Counted from the first letter of the stretch, positions 29,950-39,676 are shown. The stretch: 64,000 nucleotides of DNA from Burkholderiales bacterium (GCA_016185015.1 JACPOI010000022.1:62001-126000); one strand, 5' to 3'. Translations and numbers: made by a program. The notes: generated by a model not told the origin, from the letters alone.

Positions 29950-31340
29950 CGGAGTTCATCACCGACTTCATCCTGGTCTACTTCATCGCGCTCAACGGCA
30001 TCTACCTGCTGCTGAACCTGCTGTCGACCCTGAGCCTGCGGCGCATCAACCAGCTGCGCGAGATCAACGAGCTGCCGCACGCCCACACCATGCTGGAGCC
30101 ACCCATCAGCGTGCTGGTGCCGGCCTACAACGAAGAGACCACCATCGCGGCCACGGTGCGCTCGGTGTTGCAGCTGACCTACCCGGAATTCGAGATCATC
30201 GTCATCAACGACGGCTCGCGCGACGGCACGCTGGAGGTGCTGCAGCGCGAGTTCTCCCTGCTGCCCTTCCCGGAGGCCTACCGCATCCAGCTGCCGACCG
30301 AGCCGGTGCGCGGCATCTACCGTTCGGCCACCTATCCCCAGCTGCGCGTGATCGACAAGCACAACGGCGGCAAGGCCGACTCGCTCAACGCCGGCATCAA
30401 CGCCTCGCGCTTCCCGCTGTTCTGCGGCGTGGATGCCGACTCCATCCTTCAGCGCAACAGCCTGCAGCAGGTGGTGCAGCCCTTTCTGCGCGACCCGCAC
30501 ATGATCGTCACTGGCGGCACCATCCGTGCTGCCAACGGCTGCGAGGTGAAGGATGGCTACCTCACGCGGGTGGACCTGCCGCGCAATCCGCTGGCCCTGT
30601 TCCAGGTCGTCGAATACCTGCGTGCCTTCCTCTTTGGCCGCCTGGGCTGGTCCTCGATCAATGGCGTGCTCATCATCTCCGGCGCCTTCGGCCTGTTCCG
30701 CAAGGAAGCGGTGATCGAGGCAGGCGGCTACCGGCGCAACACCATCGGCGAGGACATGGAGCTCATCGTGCGCCTGCACCGCCACATGCGAGAGCACCGC
30801 CGCCCCTACCGCATCGAGTTCGTGCCCGACCCGGTCTGCTGGACCGAGGTGCCCGAAGACCTGCGCACGCTGCGCAACCAGCGCGTGCGCTGGCAGCGCG
30901 GCCTGTCGGAAAGCCTGAACAGCCACTGGCCGCTCATGTTCAACCGCCGCGGGGGCTGGCCGGGATGGGTGGCCTTCCCCTACATGGTGTTCTTCGAATG
31001 GCTGGGGCCGGTGTTCGAGTTCGGTGGTTATGTCTGGTTCATCTACGCCTTCTTCGCCGGCCTGATCTCCTGGCAGGCCTTTGCCGTCTTCCTCTTCCTG
31101 GCCATCGGCCTGGGCATCCTGCTCAGTGCCTCCGGCCTGATGCTGGAGGAGATCTCCTTCCATCTCTACCCGCGCAAGCGCCACCTGGCACTGCTGGCGC
31201 TCTTCGTTTTCCTCGAGAATCTGGGCTACCGCCAACTCAACGCTTGGTGGCGCCTGGTCGGCCTGGTCCAGTGGATCCGGCAGAAGGAACACCAATGGGG
31301 CGCCATGAAACGCAAGGGCAGCTGGCAGCGCAAGCTCTGA
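29946..31340 (+). CDS. processive family 2 glycosyltransferase, membrane-bound
   Basis: This 464-residue protein has one N-terminal transmembrane helix (about 5-30), a cytosolic GT-A domain and four C-terminal hydrophobic segments (about 340-430). Catalytic residues are visible: Asp89 in 'VINDGSRDG', the DxD Asp163-Ala-Asp165, 'GED' 268-270 and Q312-RVRW-316. These define a processive beta-glycan synthase like PgaC or cellulose/hyaluronan synthases. Start ATG overlaps the HEAT stop (ATGA). With the YaiO-like barrel it resembles E. coli yaiO/yaiP. The sugar polymer is unknown. Confidence 0.88.
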   Translation: MTEFITDFILVYFIALNGIYLLLNLLSTLSLRRINQLREINELPHAHTMLEPPISVLVPAYNEETTIAATVRSVLQLTYPEFEIIVINDGSRDGTLEVLQREFSLLPFPEAYRIQLPTEPVRGIYRSATYPQLRVIDKHNGGKADSLNAGINASRFPLFCGVDADSILQRNSLQQVVQPFLRDPHMIVTGGTIRAANGCEVKDGYLTRVDLPRNPLALFQVVEYLRAFLFGRLGWSSINGVLIISGAFGLFRKEAVIEAGGYRRNTIGEDMELIVRLHRHMREHRRPYRIEFVPDPVCWTEVPEDLRTLRNQRVRWQRGLSESLNSHWPLMFNRRGGWPGWVAFPYMVFFEWLGPVFEFGGYVWFIYAFFAGLISWQAFAVFLFLAIGLGILLSASGLMLEEISFHLYPRKRHLALLALFVFLENLGYRQLNAWWRLVGLVQWIRQKEHQWGAMKRKGSWQRKL

Positions 31341-31365
31341 ACCCCGGCATGAAGGAAAGCAGCGC

Positions 31366-31869
31366 ATGAACCTCCGTTGGAAACCCAGCGTCACCGTGGC
31401 CGCCATCATCGAGCGCGAAGGCCGCTTTCTGCTGGTCGAAGAAGAAACCGCGGAAGGCCTGAAGCTCAACAACCCGGCGGGCCACCTGGACCCGGGCGAG
31501 TCCCCCGCCGAAGGCTGCGCGCGCGAGGCGCTGGAGGAAACCACCCACCGCTTCACGCCCACCCATCTGGTCGGCATCTATCTCTCGCGCTTCCAGCGGC
31601 CCTTGCCCGAGACGGTGGGCGGCGGCGTGGAGGACATCACCTACCTGCGTTTTGCCTACACCGGCGAACTGGGTGCCGTGGTGCCCGGCCGCACGCTGGA
31701 CACCGGCATCGTGCGCACGCTCTGGCTGACGCCGGACGAAATCCGCGCCAGCGCCGCACGTCATCGCAGCCCCCTGCTCGTACGCTGCATGGAAGACCAC
31801 CTGCGCGGCCAGCGTTACCCGCTGGCGTCGGTCTACACCGATCCCACCGTCCAGCTGCTGCAGCGCTGA
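31366..31869 (+). CDS. nudJ: Nudix hydrolase, NudJ-like phosphatase
   Basis: This 167-residue protein has a Nudix box at 39-61 (Gly39, Glu45, Arg53-Glu54, Glu57-Glu58), with the final Gly of the box replaced by Thr. The N-terminus 'WKPSVTVAAIIEREGRFLLV' and the C-terminal 'GQRYPL' closely follow E. coli NudJ (YmfB), which hydrolyses nucleoside triphosphates and HMP-PP. In E. coli nudJ directly precedes mnmA. Here mnmA is about 25 kb downstream on the same strand, past the catabolic region. Confidence 0.85.
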   Translation: MNLRWKPSVTVAAIIEREGRFLLVEEETAEGLKLNNPAGHLDPGESPAEGCAREALEETTHRFTPTHLVGIYLSRFQRPLPETVGGGVEDITYLRFAYTGELGAVVPGRTLDTGIVRTLWLTPDEIRASAARHRSPLLVRCMEDHLRGQRYPLASVYTDPTVQLLQR

Positions 31870-31882
31870 GGGGCCGCCGCCT

Positions 31883-32893
31883 TCAGTTGCGCGGGACTTC
31901 GCTTTCCAGCGGCGCGCCCTGCAGGTAGGCCCGCAGATTGCGCAGGAACAGTTCCGCCCCGCGCTGGCGTGTGCCCAGGGAGGCGGAAGCGCTGTGCGGT
32001 GTCATCAGCACATTGGGTAATGCCCACAACGGGGACTCGGGCGCCAGCGGCTCTTGCGCAAACACATCCAGGTAGGCGCCCAGCAGATGACCGCGCGTGA
32101 GCGCCTCGATCAGCGCTGCTTCGTCGACGATCTCGCCGCGCGCGATGTTCACCAGCCCCGCACCGCGCGGCAGCAGGGCCAGGCGGCGTGCGTCGACCAG
32201 GCGGCGCGTCTGCTCGGTGAGCGGGCAGGCCAGCACCAGCCAGTCGCAGCGCGGCAGTAGGCCGTCGAGGGCCTCCAGGCCCAGCACCTCGTCGAAATAA
32301 TCGGCGGGCTGCACCTGCCGGCGCAAGCCGATGGTGCGCACCCCCAAGGCCTGCAGTCCACGGGCGATCCGCGTACCGATGTGGCCCACGCCCACGATCA
32401 CGGCAGTCTGCCCGCCCAGGTCCTGCGACAGATCCTGGTCCCGGATGGGAGCCCACTCGCGCTGCTGCTGCGCCTGCAGCCAGTGCGGGAAGCCGCGCGC
32501 GAGCATCAGGAGGCCGGTCAGCGCGTTCAGGGCCACCGGCTCGGCGTTGGTGCCCGCGGCGGTGCTGATGCGGATGCCGCGTTGTTTCGAAGGCTGGTAG
32601 ACCGCATGGTCCAGCCCGGCAGACACCAGCTGCAACCACTTGAGGTTCGGCGCCGCATCGACCAGGGACCAGAAGGCCTGCCCCTGCGGGCTGCGGTGCT
32701 TGGCCGGCGTGCCTTCCCAGATGTCGCGCGAATAAAAGGCCACCTCAATGCTGGCGATCTGCTGCGCCGTGTAGCCGGCGTCCGGCTCGAAGTGCAGCAG
32801 TTCGAGCCGGCGCGGCGCGGCCGCCAGGATCTGCGCCAGGGCCGCCTCGTGCTCGACGGCCATCTGCCGGGAGATCAGGAGGCTGGCGCTCAT
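31883..32893 (-). CDS. D-isomer-specific 2-hydroxyacid dehydrogenase
   Basis: This 336-residue NAD(P)-dependent enzyme interconverts a D-2-hydroxyacid and its 2-keto acid. The Rossmann motif GVGHIG is at 168-173, and the catalytic triad is Arg252 ('NIARGEIVDE'), Glu281 ('AQEPLAP') and His300 ('MTPHSAS'). Start ATG 32893 is two bases after the PrpD-family stop; the longer open frame upstream overlaps that gene. It is the last gene of the catabolic run and could generate the 2-keto acid for the TPP enzymes (inference). Confidence 0.88.
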   Translation of the reverse strand: MSASLLISRQMAVEHEAALAQILAAAPRRLELLHFEPDAGYTAQQIASIEVAFYSRDIWEGTPAKHRSPQGQAFWSLVDAAPNLKWLQLVSAGLDHAVYQPSKQRGIRISTAAGTNAEPVALNALTGLLMLARGFPHWLQAQQQREWAPIRDQDLSQDLGGQTAVIVGVGHIGTRIARGLQALGVRTIGLRRQVQPADYFDEVLGLEALDGLLPRCDWLVLACPLTEQTRRLVDARRLALLPRGAGLVNIARGEIVDEAALIEALTRGHLLGAYLDVFAQEPLAPESPLWALPNVLMTPHSASASLGTRQRGAELFLRNLRAYLQGAPLESEVPRN

Positions 32894-32895
32894 GT

Positions 32896-34242
32896 TCAGA
32901 GGCTGGTGAGGCGCAGGTCTGCGACCTGCAGCCGCTCCATCTGCCAGAGCTGGGCCAGCAGCCGGGCTGCCGCCTCGGCGCCGATGACCGGCGAAGCCAG
33001 TTCGGTGAACTTGTCGTTGATGTCCGCGTCGCTCAGCGGCGCTTCCGGGTCGCCCTTGCGGCAAGGGGCGTACTGCTCGATCACGCGGCCATCCGTCAGG
33101 GTGATGACGATGCGCGCGGCGCGCAGGGCCGGGAAACCGGCGCTTAAGAGCGGGTCGGCCACCAGTTTCGTCTTCGCCATCAGCGCACGGATGCCGGTGT
33201 CGGCCAGGCGCTGCGGCTCGAAGGCGTTCAGGCGCACAGCGCCGTACAGCAGGGCATGGGCCACCACATAGGGCAGGCTGAACTTGGCTTCGAAGGCGGT
33301 GCGCGGCTCGAAGTTGCCGGTCACGTCCAATGCGGTCTGGTAGGTGTCGATGCGGATGGACGCGATCTGCGTTGGGTCCACGGTCTGCCCCTGGCGAATG
33401 TCCAGCATGGCGTCGATGGCCGCGAAGGTGTGGCCGCAGCAGCCGTGGTTCTTCTGCGTGATGACCTGGATGTTGTAGCGCGTCCCCAGGTCCCGCGTGG
33501 CCTCGGCCCAGTTCGGGTTGACGGACAGCGCGGCGCCGAAACCCGCGGCGCCTTCGAGAATATCGAGCGCCCCTGTCACGCCATTGGCTGCGCCCTTGCC
33601 GGCGGTCACCCCCACCCAGGCCGCGTGGCCGGCGTGCAGGCACTTGGTCATGGCATCCGAGCGGAAGGCCTGTTGCAGGCCCGAAGCAAAGGTGGCCGCG
33701 GTCGCCAGCGCATGGCGCATCACGTCCGGGTTGGTTCCGTCCACCAAGGCCGCCGTGGCCGCCGCGCCGCCGAAACAGCCGATGGTGCCGGTGGTGTGGA
33801 AAAAGCGGTAGTGCGAGGGCTGCACCGCCACGCCGATGCGCGTGGAGATCTCGTAGCCGATGGTGATGGCCTTGAGCAGATCAGCGCCACTCGCGCCGCG
33901 CTCCTCGGCCACGGCCAGGGCCGCGCCGATGGTGGGACAGCCGGGGTGGTAGACCGCGTCACGGAAGATGTCGTCGAACTCGGCCGCGTGCGAGATGCTG
34001 CCGTTGATCCAGGCCGCCGTGGCCGCAAAAGCCGTGGTGCGCTGACCGGGCAGGCTGGACTTGCCGTGGCCCAGCTCGTCCGCATGGGTGCGCATGAGCT
34101 GCGGGCCCGGTGCCAGGGCGATGCCGGGGAACAAGGCCGAGAACCAGTCGATCAGCGCGCGCTTGGCGTGGTGCGTGACCTCGGCGGGCAGGGGGCGGGC
34201 CGATTCGCGTTGTGCGTACTCGGCGAGTTGGTCGACGATCAT
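32896..34242 (-). CDS. MmgE/PrpD family protein
   Basis: This 448-residue protein belongs to the family of 2-methylcitrate dehydratase PrpD, cis-aconitate decarboxylase and iminodisuccinate epimerase. Family stretches include 'LIDWFSALFPGIALAPG' near 31, 'WINGSISHAAEFDDIFRDAV' near 78 with its conserved His and Asp, 'FHTTGTIGCFGGAAATAALV' near 150 and 'KNHGCCGHTFAAIDAML' near 273. Next to TcuA/TcuB an aconitate-type substrate is attractive but unproven. No typical Shine-Dalgarno is visible. Confidence 0.88.
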   Translation of the reverse strand: MIVDQLAEYAQRESARPLPAEVTHHAKRALIDWFSALFPGIALAPGPQLMRTHADELGHGKSSLPGQRTTAFAATAAWINGSISHAAEFDDIFRDAVYHPGCPTIGAALAVAEERGASGADLLKAITIGYEISTRIGVAVQPSHYRFFHTTGTIGCFGGAAATAALVDGTNPDVMRHALATAATFASGLQQAFRSDAMTKCLHAGHAAWVGVTAGKGAANGVTGALDILEGAAGFGAALSVNPNWAEATRDLGTRYNIQVITQKNHGCCGHTFAAIDAMLDIRQGQTVDPTQIASIRIDTYQTALDVTGNFEPRTAFEAKFSLPYVVAHALLYGAVRLNAFEPQRLADTGIRALMAKTKLVADPLLSAGFPALRAARIVITLTDGRVIEQYAPCRKGDPEAPLSDADINDKFTELASPVIGAEAAARLLAQLWQMERLQVADLRLTSL

Positions 34243-34261
34243 GGTGTTTGTTTATCGAGCA

Positions 34262-35677
34262 TCAATAGCTGATGGTCATCAGCCGTTCTTCGGTCATCTC
34301 GCGGATCGCGTAGGCCGGACCTTCCCAGCCGAAGCCGCTGTCCTTGACACCGCCGAAGGGCATGGCGTCGATGCGCGCGCTGGAGGCCTCGTTCACGTGC
34401 ACGCCGCCAAAACGCAGGGCCTTGGCCGCCGTGAAGGCCGTGTGCAGGTCGGCCGTGAACAGGCCCACCGAGAGGCCGAAGGGCTGGGCATTGGCCTGGG
34501 CCACGGCTTCATCGATGCCGTCGAATTCGATCACCGACATCACGGGCGCAAAGATCTCCTCGCAGACAACCTTCATCTCGGGCTTCACACCGCTCAGGAT
34601 GGTGGGGGGGATCACATTACCGACACGCTGGCCGCCGGTCAGCAGGCGCGCACCGGCGGCCACAGCCTCGTCCACCCAGGACTGGGCGCGTTTGGCGTGG
34701 TGTTCGCTGATCATTGGACCGATCACGGTGGCCGCGTCGGCCGGGTCACCGGCCTTCATCTTCTGCGCCGCGGCGACGAGCTTGGGCACGAAGTCGGCCG
34801 CGATGCGGCGGTCCACATACAGGCGTTGCACCGAGGTGCAGACCTGGCCCGCCTTGCGAAAACCCGCGTTGAGGATCTTGGGGATGGCCAGGGCCTGGTC
34901 CGCGTCATGACAGACGATGGTGCTGGCGATGCTGCCTAGCTCCATCTGCGTGCGGCGCAGGCCGGCCGCGCGCTGGATCTCGCGGCCCACACGCGTGCTG
35001 CCGGTGAAAGCGTAGAAGGCAATGCGCTGGTCGGCGCACAGCTGCGGGCCGACCACGGCGCCATCGCCGTGCACCAAGGCCAACAGCGTGGGCGGCAGGC
35101 CGGCCTCGATCAGGATCTTGCAGAGCTCCACGGCGGTGAGCGGCGTGAACTCCGAGGGCTTGATCACCACGGCATTGCCGCCGGCCAGGGCCGGGCCCAC
35201 CTTGTGCATGAGCACATTGAGCGGCGAATTGAAGGGCGTGATCACGCACACCACACCGCGCGGCGAGCGCAGGGTGAAACCCACGCGGTTCTTCACACCA
35301 TCAGCCGCCTGCATGGGCACCATCTCGCCGTTGAGGCGCTTGGCTTCCTCGGCGCACAGCTCGAGGGTCTGCACGCAGCGGCGTACCTCGTTGTCGCCAT
35401 CGGCACGGGTGAAACCGGCCTCGTGGCGCATGAGCTCGATCAGCGGCTCCATGCGCGACTCGACGATGCGCGCCGCGGCCAGCAGGATCTTGTAGCGCTG
35501 GTAAGGCGTGAGCGTGGACTGCTGCTGACCGACCACGGCGCCGGCCACGGCGGCCGTGACCTGCTCGGGGGAGGCCACGGCCATCTCGCCGTAGACCTGG
35601 CCGTCGTACTTGTCGCGCAGGGCCTGGCTGGACACACCGGCCACCCACTGCCCGCCGATCAGCAGCTGTTTCATCAT
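34262..35677 (-). CDS. aldehyde dehydrogenase family protein (copy 1)
   Basis: This 471-residue NAD(P)-dependent ALDH has conserved Asn150 ('TPFNSPLN'), Lys173, Glu246 and nucleophile Cys280 in 'AGQVCTSVQ'. The normally invariant ELGG around the general base reads ELGS (246-249). The gene at 47439-48908 shares this substitution and long identical stretches such as 'AAGLRRTQMELGSIA', so the two are paralogs. The ATG overlaps the stop of the TPP subunit gene (ATGA), suggesting it oxidises the aldehyde that enzyme releases. Confidence 0.9.
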   Translation of the reverse strand: MMKQLLIGGQWVAGVSSQALRDKYDGQVYGEMAVASPEQVTAAVAGAVVGQQQSTLTPYQRYKILLAAARIVESRMEPLIELMRHEAGFTRADGDNEVRRCVQTLELCAEEAKRLNGEMVPMQAADGVKNRVGFTLRSPRGVVCVITPFNSPLNVLMHKVGPALAGGNAVVIKPSEFTPLTAVELCKILIEAGLPPTLLALVHGDGAVVGPQLCADQRIAFYAFTGSTRVGREIQRAAGLRRTQMELGSIASTIVCHDADQALAIPKILNAGFRKAGQVCTSVQRLYVDRRIAADFVPKLVAAAQKMKAGDPADAATVIGPMISEHHAKRAQSWVDEAVAAGARLLTGGQRVGNVIPPTILSGVKPEMKVVCEEIFAPVMSVIEFDGIDEAVAQANAQPFGLSVGLFTADLHTAFTAAKALRFGGVHVNEASSARIDAMPFGGVKDSGFGWEGPAYAIREMTEERLMTISY

Positions 35678-36321
35678 GCGGCTCCGGCGTAGGTCTGCTG
35701 GTTGCCGCGGGTGTTGACCTTCAGGCCTTCCATGAACTTGTTGCGGATCTTGGCCGCGTCGCGCTCGGTCACGCCGGCCGGCGGAGCCATGTCGGTGCGC
35801 GCGCAGATGAAGAGCGGGCCCTCGCTCGTGAGCGATGCCTCGACCAGGGCCTCGAAGTGGGCCTCGTCACGCGCCCAGACGCTCTGCACCAGGCCCGAGC
35901 CCTTGCCGATCGCGACCAGGTCCACATTGGTGGCCGTCAGCGTGGGCTGGCCACCGGTGATCTGGTAGGAACCGTTGTCCCAGACGATGACGACCAGGTT
36001 CTTGAGCTTGAGGTTGGCAATGGTGCCCAGTGTGCCCAGCTGCATCAGCAGCGAGCCGTCGCCTTCGAGCGCAAAGACCTTGCGCTGCGGCTGGGCCAGG
36101 GCCACGCCGATGGCGATGGGCGCGGCCAGGCCCATGGTGCCCAGCATGTAGAAGTTCTGCGGGCGCTGGCCGGCGGCCCAGAGGTCGAAGTGGGTGTGGC
36201 CTATGCCCCCCACGACGGCCTCTTCGTGCTTGAGCTTGGCCACGAGGCGGCGCGTCAGGTCGGAGCGGTTCATGACCTTGGCCGTCTCGCGGCCCACGGG
36301 GTTGAGCAGTTGTGCTTGCAT
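35674..36321 (-). CDS. TPP-dependent decarboxylase, C-terminal-type (beta) subunit
   Basis: This 215-residue TPP-binding domain has 'LEGDGSLLMQLG' (GDG at 87-89) and the paired 'WDNGSYQ' about 25 residues on, forming the Mg-TPP motif. It resembles ComE of sulfopyruvate decarboxylase and the C-half of phosphonopyruvate decarboxylase. ATG 36321 has GAGGAA seven bases upstream and is preferred over a GTG at 36333. It forms a pair with the alpha gene just upstream, and its stop overlaps aldehyde dehydrogenase copy 1. Confidence 0.85.
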   Translation of the reverse strand: MQAQLLNPVGRETAKVMNRSDLTRRLVAKLKHEEAVVGGIGHTHFDLWAAGQRPQNFYMLGTMGLAAPIAIGVALAQPQRKVFALEGDGSLLMQLGTLGTIANLKLKNLVVIVWDNGSYQITGGQPTLTATNVDLVAIGKGSGLVQSVWARDEAHFEALVEASLTSEGPLFICARTDMAPPAGVTERDAAKIRNKFMEGLKVNTRGNQQTYAGAA

Positions 36322-36329
36322 GGTGTTCC

Positions 36330-36866
36330 TCACTTCTTCACGCGTGCGGTCAGCAGCGGTGACAGGATCATGGCAGCGGCCGCCTGGGTGGCGTAAGCCT
36401 GCTTGATCATACGGTCGGCGATGAATTCCACATCGTCCTGGCGTTCGATGGCGTAGTTCTCGATGTTGAGCGAATTCAGGATGGGGCGCATGGTGCGGCA
36501 GACGATGACCTGGCCCAGCTGGAAGTCACCCAGGGTGCCGCGCTCGGAGATCAGCATGAGCAGCGGGATCTGGTAAGGCACGGTCAGAGAGGCCAGGGCG
36601 TTGGGCAGGGTGGCAAAACCGCTGGTCTGCATCAACACAATGCCGCGCAGGCCACCCATATAGGCGCCGGTCACGATGCCCACGGCCTCTTCTTCGCGCG
36701 CCGGGCAGACCACGGTGAAGTAGTCGTCGGCATGCAGGCGCTTGATCAGGGGCGCCAGCACCTTGTCGGGCACATAGGTGATGAGCTTGATCTCGTTCGC
36801 CTTGAAGACACGGACGAGGGTCTCGTCCCAGGTTTCGCCGGGGGTTCCGGCCGCTTCTTGCGCCAT
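36330..36866 (-). CDS. TPP-dependent decarboxylase, N-terminal-type (alpha) subunit
   Basis: This 178-residue pyrimidine-binding domain has 'ITYVPDKVLAPLIKRL', then 'CPAREEEAVGIVTGAYMGG' whose Glu should activate TPP, and 'VLMQTSGFATLPNALASL'. This is the ComD pattern of split 2-keto acid decarboxylases. A good AGGAGA precedes the ATG. Alpha and beta together would decarboxylate a keto acid to an aldehyde. The acid is unknown; sulfopyruvate itself is not indicated, as no other sulfolactate gene is here. Confidence 0.85.
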   Translation of the reverse strand: MAQEAAGTPGETWDETLVRVFKANEIKLITYVPDKVLAPLIKRLHADDYFTVVCPAREEEAVGIVTGAYMGGLRGIVLMQTSGFATLPNALASLTVPYQIPLLMLISERGTLGDFQLGQVIVCRTMRPILNSLNIENYAIERQDDVEFIADRMIKQAYATQAAAAMILSPLLTARVKK

Positions 36867-36946
36867 GGCAATACTCTCCTGTTGATTTCAGATGACAACC
36901 GATGCATCACCGAGGCCATGCACCGTCAATTTTTCGCGCCGAGTTC

Positions 36947-38134
36947 TTACTCGTCACCCACCTTGAGCTTGCTCGGCAGGCGTTTCTCGATGGCCCACTT
37001 CAGCAGGGCCGCGCTGCGGAAGAAACCGTGCGCGAACTTGCCATAGGGCAGCGTGAGGAACAGGGCCATCACGAAACCCAGGTGCAGGGCCAGCGTGGCC
37101 GGCATGAAGGCCGTGCCGCGCGCCCCCCACAGGCCCAGGCCGGTCAGGCTGGTGAAGAACAGCAAGGCGATGAAGCCGCGGTCCATGGGTTTTTGCGCCG
37201 CATCGCCATGCTGCGGGTGACGCCGCAGGTTGAGCCCGTACAGACCCGCCGTGCCGATCAACAGCAGCACGCCGCCCACGGCACCCAGGATCTTGGGCAG
37301 GCTGGGCAGGTCATAGGGCGCAACCCAGCCGAAGAGGTAGTGGTAGAGCGTGGCCACGCTGGTGGCGGCAAAACACAGCATGAAGCCGTAGAAGGTGGCG
37401 TGGTGGAAGGCGCGGCGCTTTTTCGTCCAGGCGTCGTCCTCGTTGTGGCAGCCCTCGCCGTGACCGCCGTCCAGGTACTTGAGGCGCAGCACGTCGTGCG
37501 TGGCTTCCAGCGCCGCACCGCCCTGCACGGCCGCAATCACCGGGGCCTCGTAGTCGCGGCCCGGCGTCACCTCGCGCCAGAAACGGCGCAACCCTAAGGA
37601 CAGGGCCAGCACGGCAAACAGGAACACCGGGGCGAACAGGCTCACCAGCAGGTTGTGCGGAAAGATGCCGTAGAAGTCTGCCGAGGCCGGCACGCGCCAC
37701 AGCGTGTCCTTGAGCCACAGGGTCAGCATCATGAAAAAGGCCAGGGCCCCCGCCGTGGCCAGGGAGAGCGTGAGGCCGTTGCGCTGGTAGAGCTGGCCCA
37801 GCGCGCGGGGCCAGGCAAAGTCCGTGTAGGTCTGCAGCCGCACCTTGGCCATGGCCTGCGGCACGTTGACCGCGAACTCGTGCGGCGGCGCGTACTGGCA
37901 GGCGTGCAGGCAGGCGCCGCAGTTGTGGCACAGATTGGCCAGGTAATGCACATCGGCGGCATTGAAGGACAGGCGGCGGGTCATGGCCGGGAACACGGCG
38001 CAGAAGCCCTCGCAATAGCGGCAGGCATTGCAGATCTGCAGCTGGCGCGCCACTTCGGCTTCGGAGCTACCGGGTACGACGTCACCGTTGGCCAGGGCCC
38101 GCGCTTCGCGGGTCAAAGTCTCAAGCTGCTGCAC
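36947..38134 (-). CDS. tcuB: tricarballylate utilization protein B (Fe-S/cytochrome b membrane protein)
   Basis: This 395-residue membrane protein re-oxidises the flavin of TcuA and passes electrons to the quinone pool. Two four-cysteine clusters are visible: C35, C38, C41, C45 ('[11 protein letters not shown]') and C69, C72, C75, C79 ('[11 protein letters not shown]'). About six hydrophobic helices with histidines follow. The GTG start at 38134 has GGAG seven bases upstream and overlaps the tcuA stop by 14 bases, indicating coupling. Confidence 0.9.
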   Translation of the reverse strand: MQQLETLTREARALANGDVVPGSSEAEVARQLQICNACRYCEGFCAVFPAMTRRLSFNAADVHYLANLCHNCGACLHACQYAPPHEFAVNVPQAMAKVRLQTYTDFAWPRALGQLYQRNGLTLSLATAGALAFFMMLTLWLKDTLWRVPASADFYGIFPHNLLVSLFAPVFLFAVLALSLGLRRFWREVTPGRDYEAPVIAAVQGGAALEATHDVLRLKYLDGGHGEGCHNEDDAWTKKRRAFHHATFYGFMLCFAATSVATLYHYLFGWVAPYDLPSLPKILGAVGGVLLLIGTAGLYGLNLRRHPQHGDAAQKPMDRGFIALLFFTSLTGLGLWGARGTAFMPATLALHLGFVMALFLTLPYGKFAHGFFRSAALLKWAIEKRLPSKLKVGDE

Positions 38135-39539
38135 GTTGCTTCTCCGTATCCTTGATGTTCAGGGCAGCCTTCGCCGCCTCGGTGCCGGCGATGCGGCCGA
38201 AGGCCGTGCCGATGGACATGCCCACACCCGCCGTGTAGCCCTTGCCCAGCACATTGCCGGCCATCATCTCGCCGGCCACATAGAGGTTGTCGCTGGGCTG
38301 GCCGCCGAAATGCACGGCGGCCCGGTCGTCGACCTTGAGTCCGAGGTAGGTGAAGGTGATGCCCGGGCGCAGCGCGTAGCCGTAGAACGGCCCGGTGTCG
38401 ATGGGCAGGGCCCAGTGGGTCTTGGCGGGGGTGATGCCTTCGGTATGGCAGTCGTCCAGCGCCGTGTGGTCGAAGGTGCCGACGCGACAGGCCGCGTTGT
38501 AGGCGTTCAGGGTCTGCATGAAGGCGGCTTCGTCCAGGCCCAGCTTGCGCGCCAATTCGGGCAGGCTGTCGGCCTGGATGCCCGGAAACACCGGCGGCAT
38601 GAAACGGCCAACGGCCTTGCTGTCGATGATGGAGTAGCCGATCTGCCCGGGCTGCTGCGCCACCAGGCGGCCCCAGATGGCGTAACGCTTGGGCCAGAAG
38701 TCCTCGCCCTCGTCGTAGAAGCGCTGGGCATGCTTGTTGACCACCACCCCGAGCGACACACAGTCCAGCCGGGTACAGATGCCGCCGTCGTACAGCGGCG
38801 CACGCGCGTCGATGGCCACGCAGTGCGACTGCGAGGGGTCGCCAATCATGTCAGCGCCGTGTTTCATCATGTCCTTGATGAGCACACCCTGGTTGAAACG
38901 CGTGCCGCGGATCAGGAAGTTGTCGGCCGGCCACTCGCCGTCGGCGTTCTGGCCCCAGGCTTCGCGCAGCCATTCGCGGTTGGATTCGAAGCCGCCGGCG
39001 GCCAGCACGCAGGCCTTGGCCTCGATGCGCTCATCACCGATGTAGGCGGCCTTGAACTTGCCGTCCTGGATGTCCAGGCGATCCACGGCCGCGTTGTAGC
39101 GGATCTGCACGCCCAGCTTCTCGGCGCTGCGGTAGTAGGCGTTGACCAGGGCCTTGCCGCCGCCCATGAAAAAGGCGTTGGTGCGCGACAGGCTCAGCGT
39201 GCCCGACAGCGAGGGCTGGAAACGCACGCCATGCTTGATCATCCAGGGCCGGCAGGTGGAAGATGCGCGGATGGTCAGGCGGGCCAGGTGCTCGTTGGTG
39301 AGGCCGCCGGTGACCTTGAGCAGGTCCTGCCAGAACTCCTCTTCGGGGTAGGCTTCCTGCAGCACATCCTGCGGTGCATCGTGCATGCAGCGCAGGTTGC
39401 GCGTGTGGATGGAATTGCCGCCGCGCCATTCTTTCGGCGCAGACTCCAGCAGCATCACGCTGGCCCCGGCCTCGCGGGCCATCAGGGCGGCGCACAGGGC
39501 GGCGTTGCCGCCGCCGATCACCAGGACGTCCAGACTCAT
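38121..39539 (-). CDS. tcuA: FAD-dependent tricarballylate dehydrogenase
   Basis: This 472-residue flavoprotein of the fumarate reductase/succinate dehydrogenase family opens with the dinucleotide-binding '[20 protein letters not shown]'. TcuA-like features are '[17 protein letters not shown]' near 41 and '[20 protein letters not shown]' near 430. In Salmonella TcuA oxidises tricarballylate to cis-aconitate and needs TcuB. The pair is conserved here, but TcuC (the importer) and TcuR are absent, and the neighbours differ, so the substrate may be a related polycarboxylate. Confidence 0.88.
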   Translation of the reverse strand: MSLDVLVIGGGNAALCAALMAREAGASVMLLESAPKEWRGGNSIHTRNLRCMHDAPQDVLQEAYPEEEFWQDLLKVTGGLTNEHLARLTIRASSTCRPWMIKHGVRFQPSLSGTLSLSRTNAFFMGGGKALVNAYYRSAEKLGVQIRYNAAVDRLDIQDGKFKAAYIGDERIEAKACVLAAGGFESNREWLREAWGQNADGEWPADNFLIRGTRFNQGVLIKDMMKHGADMIGDPSQSHCVAIDARAPLYDGGICTRLDCVSLGVVVNKHAQRFYDEGEDFWPKRYAIWGRLVAQQPGQIGYSIIDSKAVGRFMPPVFPGIQADSLPELARKLGLDEAAFMQTLNAYNAACRVGTFDHTALDDCHTEGITPAKTHWALPIDTGPFYGYALRPGITFTYLGLKVDDRAAVHFGGQPSDNLYVAGEMMAGNVLGKGYTAGVGMSIGTAFGRIAGTEAAKAALNIKDTEKQRAAA

Positions 39540-39592
39540 ATCAGTTGCTCTATTGCGTCGTACACGACCCGCATGAAGCGGGCTCTATCGGA

Positions 39593-39670
39593 GAACGCCG
39601 TGGAACCGGCTCTGCCGGGCCACTGGCGTTGCCCCCTTGAGGGGGGAGGCGGCCTTCGGGCCGCCACGGG
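39593..39670 (+). repeat. interspersed GC-rich repeat, copy 2
   Basis: Core 39593-39631 matches copy 1 (21663-21701) in inverse orientation with one mismatch. It is followed by a CCCCC/GGGGG hairpin (632-636 with 641-645 of this 39-kb block) and a GGCGGCC/GGCCGCC hairpin (39648-39654 with 39659-39665). It lies between tcuA and the SDR gene, where it may stop or attenuate transcription. Confidence 0.8.
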
Positions 39671-39676
39671 GGCGCT

